Of a DNA stretch of 64,000 nucleotides, positions 46,578-55,929 are shown in pieces. The stretch spans positions 372,001 to 436,000 of the forward strand of contig NC_015557.1 in NCBI RefSeq assembly GCF_000213785.1, in the 5' to 3' direction. Both the position numbers and the translations under genes were made by a program. The DNA is from Hydrogenobaculum sp. 3684 (GTDB lineage: Bacteria; Aquificota; Aquificia; Aquificales; Aquificaceae). The notes under the pieces were generated by a model that saw only the letters and a program-made list of their open reading frames with translations, was not told where the DNA came from and did no database searches. Each line of letters opens with the position of its first letter. Position 1 is the stretch's first letter.

Positions 46578-46652
46578 TGGAGCGAGCGACGGGACTCGAA
46601 CCCGCAACAACCACGTTGGCAACGTGGTGCTCTACCATTGAGCTACGCTCGC
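46578..46652 (-). tRNA. tRNA-Gly (anticodon GCC)
   Basis: The cloverleaf is complete. The acceptor stem is GCGAGCG / CGCTCGC with discriminator T and encoded CCA. The D arm is GCTC-AATGGTA-GAGC. The anticodon stem is CCACG / CGTGG around TTGCCAA with anticodon GCC. The T arm is GCGGG-TTCGAGT-CCCGT. CCA ends at 46578. The ACT-protein gene begins 6 nt downstream, so the two form one transcript. Confidence 0.97.
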
Positions 46653-46663
46653 TTAGAATTTTC

Positions 46664-46692
46664 ATTATATCACATTATCATCTTTTATGCAA
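46664..46692 (-). promoter_or_regulatory. Promoter of tRNA-Gly and the ACT gene
   Basis: TTGCAT (46687-46692), a 17-bp spacer and TATAAT (46664-46669) on the minus strand give a good sigma-70-type promoter. The -10 ends 11 nt before the tRNA. Confidence 0.7.
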
Positions 46693-46743
46693 TATGATAC
46701 GTATCAGTTTATATGAAAAATACTTTGTATATGGCTTTTGATA

Positions 46744-46749
46744 TATAAT
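46744..46749 (+). promoter_or_regulatory. -10 box TATAAT of fumC
   Basis: TATAAT lies 25 nt before the fumC ATG, leaving room for an AAGGAG ribosome site: a leadered promoter. Confidence 0.5.
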
Positions 46750-46774
46750 ATTAAAAAACCTTAAGGAGCGTAGT

Positions 46775-48169
46775 ATGGAGTATAGGATTGAAAAAGACAC
46801 CATGGGTGAAGTAAAAGTCCCAGCCGATAAGTACTGGGGAGCTCAAACTCAAAGATCTTTAATGTATTTTAACATTTCAAACGATATAATGCCTATAGAG
46901 GTAATTAGAGCTTTAGCACTTATAAAAAAAGCAGCAGCTATTGTAAACAACGAACTTGGAAAACTAGATGATTATAGAAAAGATCTTATTATAAAAGTAG
47001 CAGATGAGATATTAGAAGGCAAACTAGATGAACATTTTCCTTTAAAAGTATGGCAAACGGGTTCTGGAACCCAAAGCAATATGAATGTAAATGAGGTAAT
47101 AGCAAATAGAGCGGCTGAGCTAGCGGGTAAACCCTTAGGCTCCAAAGACCCAATACATCCAAACGATCATGTTAATATGTCTCAGTCTTCCAACGATACA
47201 TTCCCAACCGCTATGCATATATCTGCAGTTCAAATCCTTCAAGATAAGCTTATACCATCTATACAATATCTAAGAGATGCCTTAAAGGAAAAAGCCGAAG
47301 AATTTAAGGATATTGTAAAAATAGGAAGGACTCATCTTCAAGATGCTGTACCAATGACCCTTGGACAAGAATTTGGGGGGTATGTGCATCAGTTAGACAC
47401 AGCCCTTGAGCGTATAAAGTTGGTGCTACCAGAGTTAAAAGAAATAGGTATAGGTGCTACAGCAGTAGGCACTGGTCTAAACGCTCCAAAAGGTTTTGAT
47501 AAAAGAATGGTAGAAGTTTTATCAGAGCTTACCGGTATAGATTTTAAACTGTCTAGAAACAAGTTTGCATTTTTGAGCTCTCACGATCCTTTTGTGATGG
47601 CAAGCGGTGCTATGAAATCTTTAGCGGCGGCTTTGATGAAAATAGCAAACGATATAAGATGGCTTGGCTCTGGTCCAAGGGCTGGCATAGGAGAGCTTAT
47701 ACTCCCAGCCAACGAACCTGGTTCTTCAATAATGCCAGGAAAAGTGAACCCAACCCAGTCAGAAGCTATGACGATGGTTTGTGTGCAGGTGATGGGAAAC
47801 GATACAGTTATAGGCTTTGCCGATTCTCAGGGAAACTTTGAACTAAACGTGTTTAATCCAGTTATTATATTTAACTTTTTAAACTCTGCGAAACTTCTTT
47901 CAGATGCTATGAGATCCTTTGCCGATCACATGGTAAAGGGTATAAAACCAAACCTAAAGAAAATAAACTCTTATGTGCAAGAGTCTCTTATGCTTGTGAC
48001 AGCGCTTAATCCTTACATTGGTTATGATAACGCTGCAAAAATAGCCAAAACTGCCTATGAAAAAGATATATCGTTAAAACAAGCGGCGGTAGAGCTTGGT
48101 ATACTTACAGAAGAGGAGTTTGATAAATACGTAAGACCGGAGAAGATGGCAAAACCCCATGAAGATTGA
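46775..48169 (+). CDS. fumC: Fumarate hydratase, class II
   Basis: The oxygen-stable, iron-free fumarase (464 residues) interconverts fumarate and malate. The superfamily signature [17 protein letters not shown] is present, together with [14 protein letters not shown] and [17 protein letters not shown] lies 8 nt before ATG. In Aquificales it serves the reductive TCA cycle (established for the group, inferred here). The 3' end overlaps bioA by 11 nt. Confidence 0.95.
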   Translation: MEYRIEKDTMGEVKVPADKYWGAQTQRSLMYFNISNDIMPIEVIRALALIKKAAAIVNNELGKLDDYRKDLIIKVADEILEGKLDEHFPLKVWQTGSGTQSNMNVNEVIANRAAELAGKPLGSKDPIHPNDHVNMSQSSNDTFPTAMHISAVQILQDKLIPSIQYLRDALKEKAEEFKDIVKIGRTHLQDAVPMTLGQEFGGYVHQLDTALERIKLVLPELKEIGIGATAVGTGLNAPKGFDKRMVEVLSELTGIDFKLSRNKFAFLSSHDPFVMASGAMKSLAAALMKIANDIRWLGSGPRAGIGELILPANEPGSSIMPGKVNPTQSEAMTMVCVQVMGNDTVIGFADSQGNFELNVFNPVIIFNFLNSAKLLSDAMRSFADHMVKGIKPNLKKINSYVQESLMLVTALNPYIGYDNAAKIAKTAYEKDISLKQAAVELGILTEEEFDKYVRPEKMAKPHED

Positions 48170-49493
48170 ATCTTTAATGTTTTTAGAATCAACAGACAGA
48201 ACGTATTTTTGGCATCCATTTACCCAAATGAAAGTTTATGAAGAAGAAGGAGGTATTATATTTGAAAGAGGAGAAGGGGTTTATCTATACGATATTTATG
48301 GAAACAAATATATAGATGCTATATCCTCTTTGTGGTGCAATATCCACGGGCACAATCATCCAAAATTAAACCAAGCCCTTATAAACCAACTCAACAAAGT
48401 AGCTCACACTACAACCCTTGGAAACTCCAATGTACCGGCTATTATGCTGGCAAAAAAACTAGTAGACATAACACCTTCTTGCCTTGAAAGGGTTTTTTAC
48501 TCTGAAGACGGCGCTGAAGCTATGGAAATAGCTATAAAACTTAGTTATCATTATTTTAAAAACCTAGGCCAAGAAAGGCCTTATTTTATAAGTTTTGAAG
48601 GGGCTTATCACGGTGATACCATAGGAAGTGTAAGCGTTGGCAGTGTTTCTTTGTTTCATGACACTTATAAACCTTTACTTTTTAAAACCTACAAGCTCCC
48701 ATCTCCATATTATTTTACAAGAACCCATAGTGTTCAAGAACTTCTTGATATGCTTGAAAAGCTTTTAAAGGATATACATGATAAAACATCAGCTATAGTT
48801 ATGGAATCTGGTATGCAAGCAGCCTCTGGATTCTTGGTATATCCTAAGGGTTTTATGAAAAGCGTTTATGAAATAGCTAAGCATTACGGTGTTCTTTTTA
48901 TAGCCGATGAAGTGGCCACTGGTTTTGGTAGGACCGGTAGTATGTTTTATGTAGAACAAGAAGGCATATGCCCAGATTTTATGGCACTTGGTAAGGGTAT
49001 AACCGGTGGTTATATGCCTTTGGCAGCCACACTTACCACAAAAGAAATATACGAAGCTTTTTTAGGTGAGTACGAAGAACTAAAGCACTTTTTCCATGGA
49101 CATACATACACTGGCAACAATTTAGCATGTGCAGTGGCTCTTAAGAATATAGAGATTTTTGAAGAAGAAAACGTATTGGAGCTTTTAAAAGAAAAAATAG
49201 ACTATCTTGAAAAGCGTTTAAAAGAGTTTGAATCTTTAAAACACGTTAAAGAAACAAGACAGCTTGGATTTATGGCTGCCATTGAACTAGCCAAAGACAA
49301 GAAAGAGCCCTATGAAATAAAAGAACGAATAGGCTTTAAAGTGGCAAATTACGCTAAGAAAAAAGGAGTATTTTTAAGACCTCTTGGAAACAATATGATA
49401 CTTGTGATGCCACTTTCTATAGGCTTTGAAGAGATGGACAAGGTTTTAGATGTTTTGTATGAGTCTATAAAAGCTATTACGGAGAGCCTATGA
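48159..49493 (+). CDS. bioA: Adenosylmethionine-8-amino-7-oxononanoate aminotransferase
   Basis: BioA makes 7,8-diaminopelargonate in biotin synthesis, using SAM as amino donor. The N-terminal WHPFTQM is the BioA hallmark. The PLP lysine is in [14 protein letters not shown], and the [14 protein letters not shown] and [14 protein letters not shown] segments are class III. It is 444 residues long. It overlaps fumC at the start and the EVE-domain gene at the stop (ATGA). No other bio genes are adjacent. Confidence 0.92.
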   Translation: MKIESLMFLESTDRTYFWHPFTQMKVYEEEGGIIFERGEGVYLYDIYGNKYIDAISSLWCNIHGHNHPKLNQALINQLNKVAHTTTLGNSNVPAIMLAKKLVDITPSCLERVFYSEDGAEAMEIAIKLSYHYFKNLGQERPYFISFEGAYHGDTIGSVSVGSVSLFHDTYKPLLFKTYKLPSPYYFTRTHSVQELLDMLEKLLKDIHDKTSAIVMESGMQAASGFLVYPKGFMKSVYEIAKHYGVLFIADEVATGFGRTGSMFYVEQEGICPDFMALGKGITGGYMPLAATLTTKEIYEAFLGEYEELKHFFHGHTYTGNNLACAVALKNIEIFEEENVLELLKEKIDYLEKRLKEFESLKHVKETRQLGFMAAIELAKDKKEPYEIKERIGFKVANYAKKKGVFLRPLGNNMILVMPLSIGFEEMDKVLDVLYESIKAITESL

Positions 49494-49888
49494 AATATTT
49501 TCTTTTAAAAACAGAACCAAGCTCTTATTCTTACGATATGCTTGAAAAAGAAGGTAAAACCGTTTGGGACGGGGTTAAAAACCCTTTGGCTCAAAAGTTT
49601 ATTAAAAGCGCAAAACCAGAAGATATGGCTTATATATATCATACAGGTGATGAAAAAGCCATTGTAGGTTTGGCAAAGATAGTATCTTCAGCTTATCAAG
49701 ATCCTTCTGGTTTGTTTGTTTTTGATATAGTACCAGTAAGAAGATTAAAAAGAAAGATAAGTCTTTCAGAGATAAAATCCATAGATGCTTTTAAAGATTT
49801 TTATTTGGTTAAGATGCCAAGGCTTTCTGTGATGGAAGTGCCTGAGCATCTTGTAAAAGTTATTGAAAATTTAGAGCAATCGTTATGA
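49490..49888 (+). CDS. EVE-domain protein
   Basis: The 132-residue protein is a single EVE domain: YFLLKTEPSSYSYDML at the start, WDGVKNPLAQKFIKSAKPEDMAYIYHTGDEKAIVGLAKI in the middle, VKMPRLSVM near the end. This PUA-like fold binds modified bases in DNA or RNA. It overlaps bioA (4 nt) and the DUF996-like gene (4 nt). No restriction or defence genes adjoin it, so a housekeeping role is as likely as defence. Confidence 0.85.
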   Translation: MKYFLLKTEPSSYSYDMLEKEGKTVWDGVKNPLAQKFIKSAKPEDMAYIYHTGDEKAIVGLAKIVSSAYQDPSGLFVFDIVPVRRLKRKISLSEIKSIDAFKDFYLVKMPRLSVMEVPEHLVKVIENLEQSL

Positions 49889-50451
49889 GTACTATGACTA
49901 AAGAGATAGATATTTCCTCTGCTAAAAGGCTTGGTATAATGGGTAGTTTGTTTCTTTGTCTTTTTTTTATACCTTTTTTGGGTGTGTTTGCTTTTTTTGC
50001 TGGGATGTCTTTGATTTTGATGGCTTTCAATAGATTTAGCAAGGTTTTTAACAATAACAAGTTATTTAGTAAATTCTTACAAGCTTTTGTGCCAAGTATA
50101 ATACTTAGTTTTGCAGTACTCATCTTTGAGATTATGTTTGGTTTTGGATTTGTTTTATCAAAAGTTTATAAAACAGGTTTTAACGAAGGGACGTTTTTCT
50201 TTTTGGTTAGCCTGATGATTTTTGTAGGGGTTTATCTGGTTGGCATGTTTATATCTTACAATTATAAAAAGGCTTTTTATGAGCTTTCAAAAGCCACAAA
50301 CCATAAGCTTTTTGAAACTGTTGGAAATTTGATGTTTTTTGGTTCTACGCTGGTAATCTTCTTTGTGGGTATACTTATAGTCTATATTTCTTATATATTG
50401 CTTTTGATAGCTTTTATAAAATTACCAAATAAAATCAATTATCTTTTATAA
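49885..50451 (+). CDS. DUF996-like membrane protein
   Basis: The 188-residue protein has about five hydrophobic helices and a conserved-looking YKKAFYELSKATNHKLFETVGNLMFFGSTL segment between helices 4 and 5, close to the DUF996 pattern. The role is unknown. It overlaps the EVE gene by 4 nt and, convergently, the DUF2250-like gene by 13 nt. Confidence 0.6.
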   Translation: MSTMTKEIDISSAKRLGIMGSLFLCLFFIPFLGVFAFFAGMSLILMAFNRFSKVFNNNKLFSKFLQAFVPSIILSFAVLIFEIMFGFGFVLSKVYKTGFNEGTFFFLVSLMIFVGVYLVGMFISYNYKKAFYELSKATNHKLFETVGNLMFFGSTLVIFFVGILIVYISYILLLIAFIKLPNKINYLL

Positions 50452-50789
50452 GGAAACTCTAGTTCTAACTCTATTTCTTTTATTTGTCTTTCATACTCTC
50501 TTAGTAAGAGTTTGCCAGTTCTTGATAAATCGTAGTAGGTGTGGTTTCTATGTTTTAGAGATTTTAACCTCTTATCTTTTGAATGGTAGTTTATAATGGG
50601 GGCTGTCACTTTTTGTAGCAGCCCCATAGAAAGAAGTTTTTTATGTATATCAAAAGCCTCTTGTAAACTTATATGAAATCTATGGGAGATGAGCTTTGAG
50701 TAATCTGGCCCCATTATTTTGTGGTATTTTAGAATTTTTAGCTCTAAATCAGATAGCTCGTACTCATGCCCTTCAAACACAAATTTCAT
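50439..50789 (-). CDS. DUF2250-like winged-helix protein (tentative)
   Basis: The 116-residue basic protein reads [48 protein letters not shown], a winged-helix pattern, then [22 protein letters not shown]. The HTYYxLSRxGxxLLR segment is like that of DUF2250, a family known mainly from archaea and Aquificales. A DNA-binding role is inferred from the fold. Its start overlaps the glyA stop by 17 nt, so it lies in the same transcript. Confidence 0.55.
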   Translation of the reverse strand: MKFVFEGHEYELSDLELKILKYHKIMGPDYSKLISHRFHISLQEAFDIHKKLLSMGLLQKVTAPIINYHSKDKRLKSLKHRNHTYYDLSRTGKLLLREYERQIKEIELELEFPYKR

Positions 50790-52026
50790 CTTTTAGCTCT
50801 TTGTAAAGGGGAAATGCTTCACAAAGCTCTTTTACTTGCTCTCTTGCTTTTTGCAGTGTATCTTCTGAGTAATCTTTTAGCACCTTAGCTATTATCTTTG
50901 CTATAATCCTCATTTGATCTTCTTTCATACCTCTGGTGGTAAGAGCCGGTGTTCCTATTCTAATACCGCTTGTTTTTGTAGGTGGCAATGGATCAAAGGG
51001 TACAGCGTTTTTATTAACTGTAATACCAGCTTCTCCAAGTCTATTCTCTGCTTCTTTTCCAGTAAGGCCTATGTTTCTAAGATCCACAAGCACCATGTGG
51101 GAATCTGTCCCACCTGTTAATACATTTATTCCTTCTTTCAAAAGTTCCTCTGCCAAAACCCTTGCATTTTCCACTACTTGGGCAGCGTATTGTTTAAACT
51201 CGTTGCTCATGGCCTCCTTGAAACAAACAGCCTTTGCCGCTATAACATGCATCAAAGGTCCACCTTGAGTACCTGGAAATACGCTTTTGTCTATATCTTT
51301 TGCAAATTCTTGTTTTGATAAGATAAATCCGCTCCTTGGTCCTCTGAGTGTTTTATGAGTGGTAGAAGTTACAAAATGAGACACTTCCACTGGACTAGGA
51401 TACACACCACCAGCTATCAAACCAGAGTAATGGGCCATATCTACCATCAAGTATGCCCCTACAGAATCAGCTATTTCTCTCATCTTAGCCCAATCTATCA
51501 CCCTTGGGTAAGCGGAGGCTCCACCTATTATCATTTTTGGTTTATGCTCTTTAGCAAGTTTATACATTTGATCGTAATCTATAAGATAATCGCTTTCCCT
51601 AACACCATAATAAACTGCGTTATATATCTTGCCAGAAAAGTTTACTGTAGCACCGTGCGTTAAATGTCCTCCATGGGCTAAGCTCATACCTAGTATTGTA
51701 TCCCCTGGTTTTAACACTGCCATATAAACTGCCATGTTAGCTTGAGAACCAGAATGAGGCTGAACGTTGGCGTGTTCTGCTTTAAAAAGCTCTTTAGCCC
51801 TTTGGATTGCAAGATCCTCTACTATATCTACATACTCACAACCACCGTAATAACGTTTATGAGGTAATCCTTCTGCGTATTTGTTTGTAAGCACAGACCC
51901 TTGAGCTTCCATAATTTCAAGAGATGTAAAATTTTCCGATGCTATCATCTCAAGGTAAGAGTTCTGTCTATTTAACTCTCCTACTATAGCATCGTATATT
52001 TCTTTGTCTTTGGCTTTTAAAAGCAT
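50773..52026 (-). CDS. glyA: Serine hydroxymethyltransferase
   Basis: GlyA makes glycine and methylene-tetrahydrofolate from serine. At 417 residues it shows [40 protein letters not shown], the PLP lysine in [14 protein letters not shown] and [23 protein letters not shown] lies 6 nt before the ATG. It provides the C1 units that ThyX, further along, consumes. ugd lies 11 nt upstream on the same strand. Confidence 0.96.
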   Translation of the reverse strand: MLLKAKDKEIYDAIVGELNRQNSYLEMIASENFTSLEIMEAQGSVLTNKYAEGLPHKRYYGGCEYVDIVEDLAIQRAKELFKAEHANVQPHSGSQANMAVYMAVLKPGDTILGMSLAHGGHLTHGATVNFSGKIYNAVYYGVRESDYLIDYDQMYKLAKEHKPKMIIGGASAYPRVIDWAKMREIADSVGAYLMVDMAHYSGLIAGGVYPSPVEVSHFVTSTTHKTLRGPRSGFILSKQEFAKDIDKSVFPGTQGGPLMHVIAAKAVCFKEAMSNEFKQYAAQVVENARVLAEELLKEGINVLTGGTDSHMVLVDLRNIGLTGKEAENRLGEAGITVNKNAVPFDPLPPTKTSGIRIGTPALTTRGMKEDQMRIIAKIIAKVLKDYSEDTLQKAREQVKELCEAFPLYKELKDEICV

Positions 52027-52037
52027 AAAAAACCTCC

Positions 52038-53360
52038 TTAAGCACCTATTTGATAATACTCAAAACCTAAGCTTTGCATCTTTTCTTTGTTGTATTGATT
52101 TCTACCATCAAATATGATTGGATTTTTAAGCCTTTTTTTCATCTCTTCAAAATCTGGGCTTCTAAACTCTTTCCATTCTGTTATAAGAAACAAAGCATCG
52201 GCGTTGTTAAGAGCATCGTACTTACTCTTAAAATAAGATACATTTGGATTGTCTTTTAAATAAAAGTTTTTTGCTTGATCCATTGCTACCGGGTCGTAAG
52301 CTTGTATTTTTGCTCCTCTTTTGGTTAATTCGTTTATTATTACTATAGAACTTGCCTCTCTCATATCGTCAGTTTCTGGTTTAAAACTAAGACCCCATAC
52401 TGCAAAGGTTTTATCTTTTAAATCTTCTCCAAAGCGTTTTACTGCTTTTTCTACTAGTACTTTTTTCTGTCTTGCGTTTACATCTTCTACAGCTTTTAGT
52501 ATCTTAGGTTCGTAGCCTACGTCTTCTGCTATTTTTATAAGAGCGTTTACATCCTTAGGAAAACAGCTACCTCCATATCCACACCCTGGATATATAAAAT
52601 GATATCCTATTCTGGGGTCTGAGCCTATGCCAATTCTCACTTTGTTTACATCTGCCCCTACTCGTTCGCATATGTTTGCTATTTCGTTCATAAAGCTTAT
52701 TTTCGTAGCGAGCATTGCGTTGGCGGCGTATTTTGTCATTTCTGCAGATTTCACATCCATAGCTATAAACCTTTCATGATTTCTGGTAAAAGGTGCATAA
52801 AGCTCTTTCATTAGCTCTATTGCCTCTTTTGAATCTGCCCCTACTACTACTCTATCTGGTTTCATAAAATCTTCTATTGCTGCCCCTTCTTTTAAAAACT
52901 CTGGGTTTGATATAACGTCAAAGCTTATATTTACACCACGCTTGTCTAACTCTTCTTGGATAACTTCTCTAACTTTTATAGCTGTGCCAACGGGTACCGT
53001 GGATTTGTTTATAACATACTTATGCCTATTCATGTATTTTCCTATGTCTCTTGCTACGCTTAACACATGTTTTAAATCTGCGCTACCATCTTCTCCCATT
53101 GGTGTACCAACAGCTATAAAGATAATATCTGTATTTTCAACAGCATATTTTATGTCTGTGGTAAAAAATAGCCTTCCTTGAGATGTGTTTCTTTTTACAA
53201 GTTCTTCTAAACCTGGTTCATAAATGGGTATAATCCCTTGTTTTAACTTTTCTATTTTCTCTTTGTCTATATCTACACAGTAAACTTCATTGCCCATTTC
53301 AGCAAAGCAAGTACCTGTAACCAAACCTACGTATCCAGTGCCTACTATCGATAGTTTCAT
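52038..53360 (-). CDS. ugd: UDP-glucose 6-dehydrogenase
   Basis: The 440-residue NAD-dependent enzyme makes UDP-glucuronate for envelope sugars. It has [18 protein letters not shown] at the start, the catalytic cysteine in [12 protein letters not shown] and [18 protein letters not shown] in the C-terminal domain. A TGA-TATAAT box lies 6 nt before the ATG, so the ugd-glyA message is probably leaderless. A UDP-N-acetylmannosamine dehydrogenase is a less likely alternative. Confidence 0.92.
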   Translation of the reverse strand: MKLSIVGTGYVGLVTGTCFAEMGNEVYCVDIDKEKIEKLKQGIIPIYEPGLEELVKRNTSQGRLFFTTDIKYAVENTDIIFIAVGTPMGEDGSADLKHVLSVARDIGKYMNRHKYVINKSTVPVGTAIKVREVIQEELDKRGVNISFDVISNPEFLKEGAAIEDFMKPDRVVVGADSKEAIELMKELYAPFTRNHERFIAMDVKSAEMTKYAANAMLATKISFMNEIANICERVGADVNKVRIGIGSDPRIGYHFIYPGCGYGGSCFPKDVNALIKIAEDVGYEPKILKAVEDVNARQKKVLVEKAVKRFGEDLKDKTFAVWGLSFKPETDDMREASSIVIINELTKRGAKIQAYDPVAMDQAKNFYLKDNPNVSYFKSKYDALNNADALFLITEWKEFRSPDFEEMKKRLKNPIIFDGRNQYNKEKMQSLGFEYYQIGA

Positions 53361-53366
53361 GCTTTT

Positions 53367-53372
53367 ATTATA
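53367..53372 (-). promoter_or_regulatory. Extended -10 (TGA-TATAAT), leaderless type, for ugd
   Basis: TATAAT is 6 nt before the ugd ATG at 53360. Confidence 0.55.
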
Positions 53373-53375
53373 TCA

Positions 53376-54125
53376 TTAACCTAAAGCTGCTAATATATCT
53401 TTGTCTATCTCAAAGTTTGATATAACTTCTTGGACTTCATCAAGCTCATCAAGGTGCTCTAGTAAGTTTAGAAGCTTTTTAGCGGTATCTATATCTTTTA
53501 TCTCTACAGTTGTTGTAGGAATAAGGCTTGTTTTAGCGCTTTCTATAGCAAATCCCTTGCTGGCTAAAATATCTTTTACAGTGTATACATCTTTAGGGTT
53601 TGTGTATACTATAAACATATCTTCAGTGGTTTCTACGTCATCAGCTCCTGCTTCTAAAGCAGCTTCCATAAGCTTTTCTTCGTCTGTGGATTCTTTTGGA
53701 ATCTCTATTACACCTTTTTGCTCAAACAAGTAAGACACGCATCCAGAAGAGCCTAGGTTTCCGCCATGTTTTGAAAAAGCGTGTCTTACTTCCGATGTAG
53801 CTTTATTCCTATTGTCAGTCGCCACTACTACCATTATAGCGGTACCGCCAGGACCATATCCTTCGTAAACTATTTCTTCCAAAGCTCCTTCTTTATCGTT
53901 ACCAGAGCCTCTTTTTATAGCTTTTTCTATGGTATCCATGGGCATACTTACTTTTCTTGCAGCTTCTATAGCCATTCTAAGCCTTGGATTTGCGTTTGGA
54001 TCTGGCCCGCCTAACTTTGTAGCTACTGTTATTTCTCTTATAAGCTTACCAAACAGTTTTCCTTTTTGCGCATCAACTTTAGCTTTTTTATGCTTAATTT
54101 GTGCCCAATGACTGTGTCCTGCCAT
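53376..54125 (-). CDS. YebC/PmpR-family protein
   Basis: The 249-residue protein begins MAGHSHWAQIKHKKAKVDAQKGKLFGKLIREI, the invariant YebC start, and keeps GGPDPNANPRLRMAIEAARKVSMP and YEGYGPGGTAIMVVV. Members are described as transcription factors and, more recently, as ribosome-associated factors helping proline-rich translation. GGAG precedes the ATG. It follows the HTH/NosL-like gene by 11 nt on the same strand. Confidence 0.94.
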   Translation of the reverse strand: MAGHSHWAQIKHKKAKVDAQKGKLFGKLIREITVATKLGGPDPNANPRLRMAIEAARKVSMPMDTIEKAIKRGSGNDKEGALEEIVYEGYGPGGTAIMVVVATDNRNKATSEVRHAFSKHGGNLGSSGCVSYLFEQKGVIEIPKESTDEEKLMEAALEAGADDVETTEDMFIVYTNPKDVYTVKDILASKGFAIESAKTSLIPTTTVEIKDIDTAKKLLNLLEHLDELDEVQEVISNFEIDKDILAALG

Positions 54126-54136
54126 ATTTTAAACTC

Positions 54137-54721
54137 CTATTTATTAAGTTTTCCGATTTTAAGAATACTGCCGTATTTCATAAGATCCCATATCACCTTT
54201 GTAGCTTCTTCAAATTCAAAAACTTCCCCTCCAAATCCTGTTTTAAACATAATAGCATCTTCTTTTCTTGCAAAAGCCAAAGCAGAAGGAGAACAACAAG
54301 ACACTGCTGCGGAACCTAGCACATAGTAAGCAGAAGTACCGCTTAAAAGGTTGCAGGTTATAAAGTCTTTGGTGGTTATTGCATCTATGGGATCCAATAT
54401 GCTTTTGTATAAAAGAAGCCCGCAGTGAGGACAGCAAGTGTGTATCTGTTTGCCGTTTTCTAAATGGAATGTAAACCTCAATCTATCGTCATTTTCTTTA
54501 TTACAAAAAGCACATGTATCTTTTTGCTTTTCTTGAGATTCTTTGATGTTTCTAGTTGCTACTTCTAACTTTCCATACTTTCTTACGATTAGGCCTTCTT
54601 TCTCAAGCTCCTTTAAATCTCTATATATGCTCATCAAAGAAACGCCAAATCTCTCCGCCAACTTTTTGGTATTTTGCTCGCCTTCTTTTATTAGTTTTAA
54701 AATCTCTCTCTTTCTATCCAC
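54137..54721 (-). CDS. HTH regulator fused to a NosL-like cysteine-rich domain
   Basis: Residues 1-55 form a DeoR-type winged helix (REILKLIKEGEQNTKKLAERFGVSLMSIYRDLKELEKEGLIVRKYG). Residues 65-190 resemble the NosL metal-binding fold: CAFC, TCCPHCG, then AYYVLGS...SCCSPSALAFARKEDAIMF...GG.VFEFEEA. Eight or more cysteines suit a copper or other soft-metal sensor. NosL itself is a lipoprotein copper chaperone, but no signal peptide is present here, so this is cytosolic. The start is GTG, 6 nt after TATAAT. Assignment of the C-terminal fold is by pattern only. Confidence 0.65.
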   Translation of the reverse strand: MDRKREILKLIKEGEQNTKKLAERFGVSLMSIYRDLKELEKEGLIVRKYGKLEVATRNIKESQEKQKDTCAFCNKENDDRLRFTFHLENGKQIHTCCPHCGLLLYKSILDPIDAITTKDFITCNLLSGTSAYYVLGSAAVSCCSPSALAFARKEDAIMFKTGFGGEVFEFEEATKVIWDLMKYGSILKIGKLNK

Positions 54722-54727
54722 TATATT

Positions 54728-54733
54728 ATTATA
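54728..54733 (-). promoter_or_regulatory. -10 box TATAAT, leaderless type, GTG start
   Basis: TATAAT lies 6 nt before the GTG at 54721. Confidence 0.55.
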
Positions 54734-54766
54734 ATTTGTTTTTGTCTTAAAAGCAATATGTAAGAT

Positions 54767-55357
54767 TTATAAAATCAAACTTTCTTTTTCCTTGCACTTT
54801 GAACAAACACCGCATTCTTTACCGTCTATTGGATTCATACAGCAAAAGGCTTTATCAAACAGTTCTTTTATGAAGTATCTATCGAATACATCTTTTTTAG
54901 ACATACCCAAAAAAGGCGTCTCTACCTTGTAATCTCCATACATAGAAAATAGATCGTTTATGGTTTTTATGAAATTATAAGAATTATCTTTAAAAGCCAC
55001 AAGACCCATGATACCTATGGCTATAAGGTTTGCATCAACAGCGTAAGCATATTTTAAAGCACTTATCAAAAGATCTAGGTTTCTAAAAGGAATCTCTACG
55101 TCTTCATCATTTATAAATGCTCTTTTGTTGAAGTCCTCAAAAAAATCATTAGGAGCATGGCTTAGTTTTAAAGGTTTTATGAGTTTATAGCTTTTAGATA
55201 TATGATCTATTATATCTTTTAGATGTTTTAGCTCTTCCTCTTCCCATTTAAATCCGCTTTTTACATATATTGGATATATTTCATAGTTTTTATTTATATA
55301 ATAGTTTAAAAGCGAGACACTATCAAAACCAGAGCTTACAAGCGCTATTACTTTCAT
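54767..55357 (-). CDS. QueC-like PP-loop protein, short
   Basis: The 196-residue protein has a PP-loop nucleotide site at the start (SSGFDS, residues 8-13) and a late CC...CGVCSKCKEKE cluster matching the QueC zinc site. QueC makes 7-cyano-7-deazaguanine (preQ0), the queuosine precursor. It is somewhat shorter than typical QueC and has SSGFDS instead of SGGxDS, so a related PP-loop enzyme is possible. queA lies 1.6 kb away, which fits queuosine synthesis. Its ATG lies 4-5 nt after the SRP RNA, in that RNA's own T-tract. Confidence 0.65.
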   Translation of the reverse strand: MKVIALVSSGFDSVSLLNYYINKNYEIYPIYVKSGFKWEEEELKHLKDIIDHISKSYKLIKPLKLSHAPNDFFEDFNKRAFINDEDVEIPFRNLDLLISALKYAYAVDANLIAIGIMGLVAFKDNSYNFIKTINDLFSMYGDYKVETPFLGMSKKDVFDRYFIKELFDKAFCCMNPIDGKECGVCSKCKEKESLIL

Positions 55358-55361
55358 AAAA

Positions 55362-55441
55362 AACCTTGCACCCGAGACGGCAGGCTTACCGTTGCTTCCT
55401 TCCGGACCTGGCGGGGTTCACCCTGTCCCGTTGCAAGGTTA
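55362..55441 (-). ncRNA. ffs: Small bacterial SRP RNA (4.5S-type)
   Basis: The minus strand folds as a single long hairpin with complementary ends ACCTTGCA / TGCAAGGT, and carries the conserved tip AGGTCCGGAAGGAAGCA with the GGAA tetraloop, and the asymmetric loop where Ffh binds. It guides membrane-protein ribosomes to FtsY. A TGC-TATAAT promoter lies 5 nt upstream, and a T-run (TTTTTT) follows and runs into the QueC-like ATG. Confidence 0.95.
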
Positions 55442-55446
55442 TTAAT

Positions 55447-55452
55447 ATTATA
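55447..55452 (-). promoter_or_regulatory. Extended -10 (TGC-TATAAT) of SRP RNA
   Basis: TATAAT lies 5-6 nt before the RNA 5' end, preceded by TGC; there is no good -35. Confidence 0.65.
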
Positions 55453-55488
55453 GCATAAAATATTTTTTATGATATCATATTATTTTAT

Positions 55489-55929
55489 ATGAAGAAACTT
55501 ATAATTCCTTTATATCTTTGTTTTATAGTTATATCCTACGCTCAAAGTTTTTGTATAAAAGAAAAAGAAGGAGCTTTTATAGAAGATCCTTATATAAAAG
55601 AGTATGTGATAAAGTCTGTGGAAGATGCTTTTATAGAAGCAAAAAAACCTTTAGATTGTAACTCTAAAAGCCATAAAACCGTTTTCTTAAAAGTCACCAA
55701 TTTATCTGATATGCCAATAGGATATTCTATATATCAAAGGGCAAACAACTATATTTTAAACTTAAGCATAGAGCTTGATATAGGTAACAAAAAATATACT
55801 TACTTTCAAAGCTCTTATTACGCTTTGCCTACCGGTGGGGAAGGAGATTTGCCAAAAAGACAAGCTTTAGAAGATGCTATGGATAGAATAAAAGATATGA
55901 TTGTAGAAGATCTTTTAAAAAATGGATAA
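55489..55929 (+). CDS. Putative periplasmic protein, LptE-like layout
   Basis: The 146-residue protein has a signal peptide (MKKLIIPLYLCFIVISYAQS). The mature part has a region of beta strands (KTVFLKVTNLSDMPIGY... YILNLSIELDIGNKKYTYFQSSYYALP) and ends in a long helix RQALEDAMDRIKDMIVEDLL. That order recalls LptE, the lipoprotein that plugs LptD in LPS export, but there is no clear lipobox and the sequence match is weak. It overlaps ribD by 8 nt. Confidence 0.5.
   Translation: MKKLIIPLYLCFIVISYAQSFCIKEKEGAFIEDPYIKEYVIKSVEDAFIEAKKPLDCNSKSHKTVFLKVTNLSDMPIGYSIYQRANNYILNLSIELDIGNKKYTYFQSSYYALPTGGEGDLPKRQALEDAMDRIKDMIVEDLLKNG

Noticed and set aside
46572-46622. N-terminal extension of the ACT protein (MPTWLLRVRVPS...)
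   Set aside because: It reads the antisense-free strand of tRNA-Gly itself; the ATG at 46571 gives the complete ACT domain.
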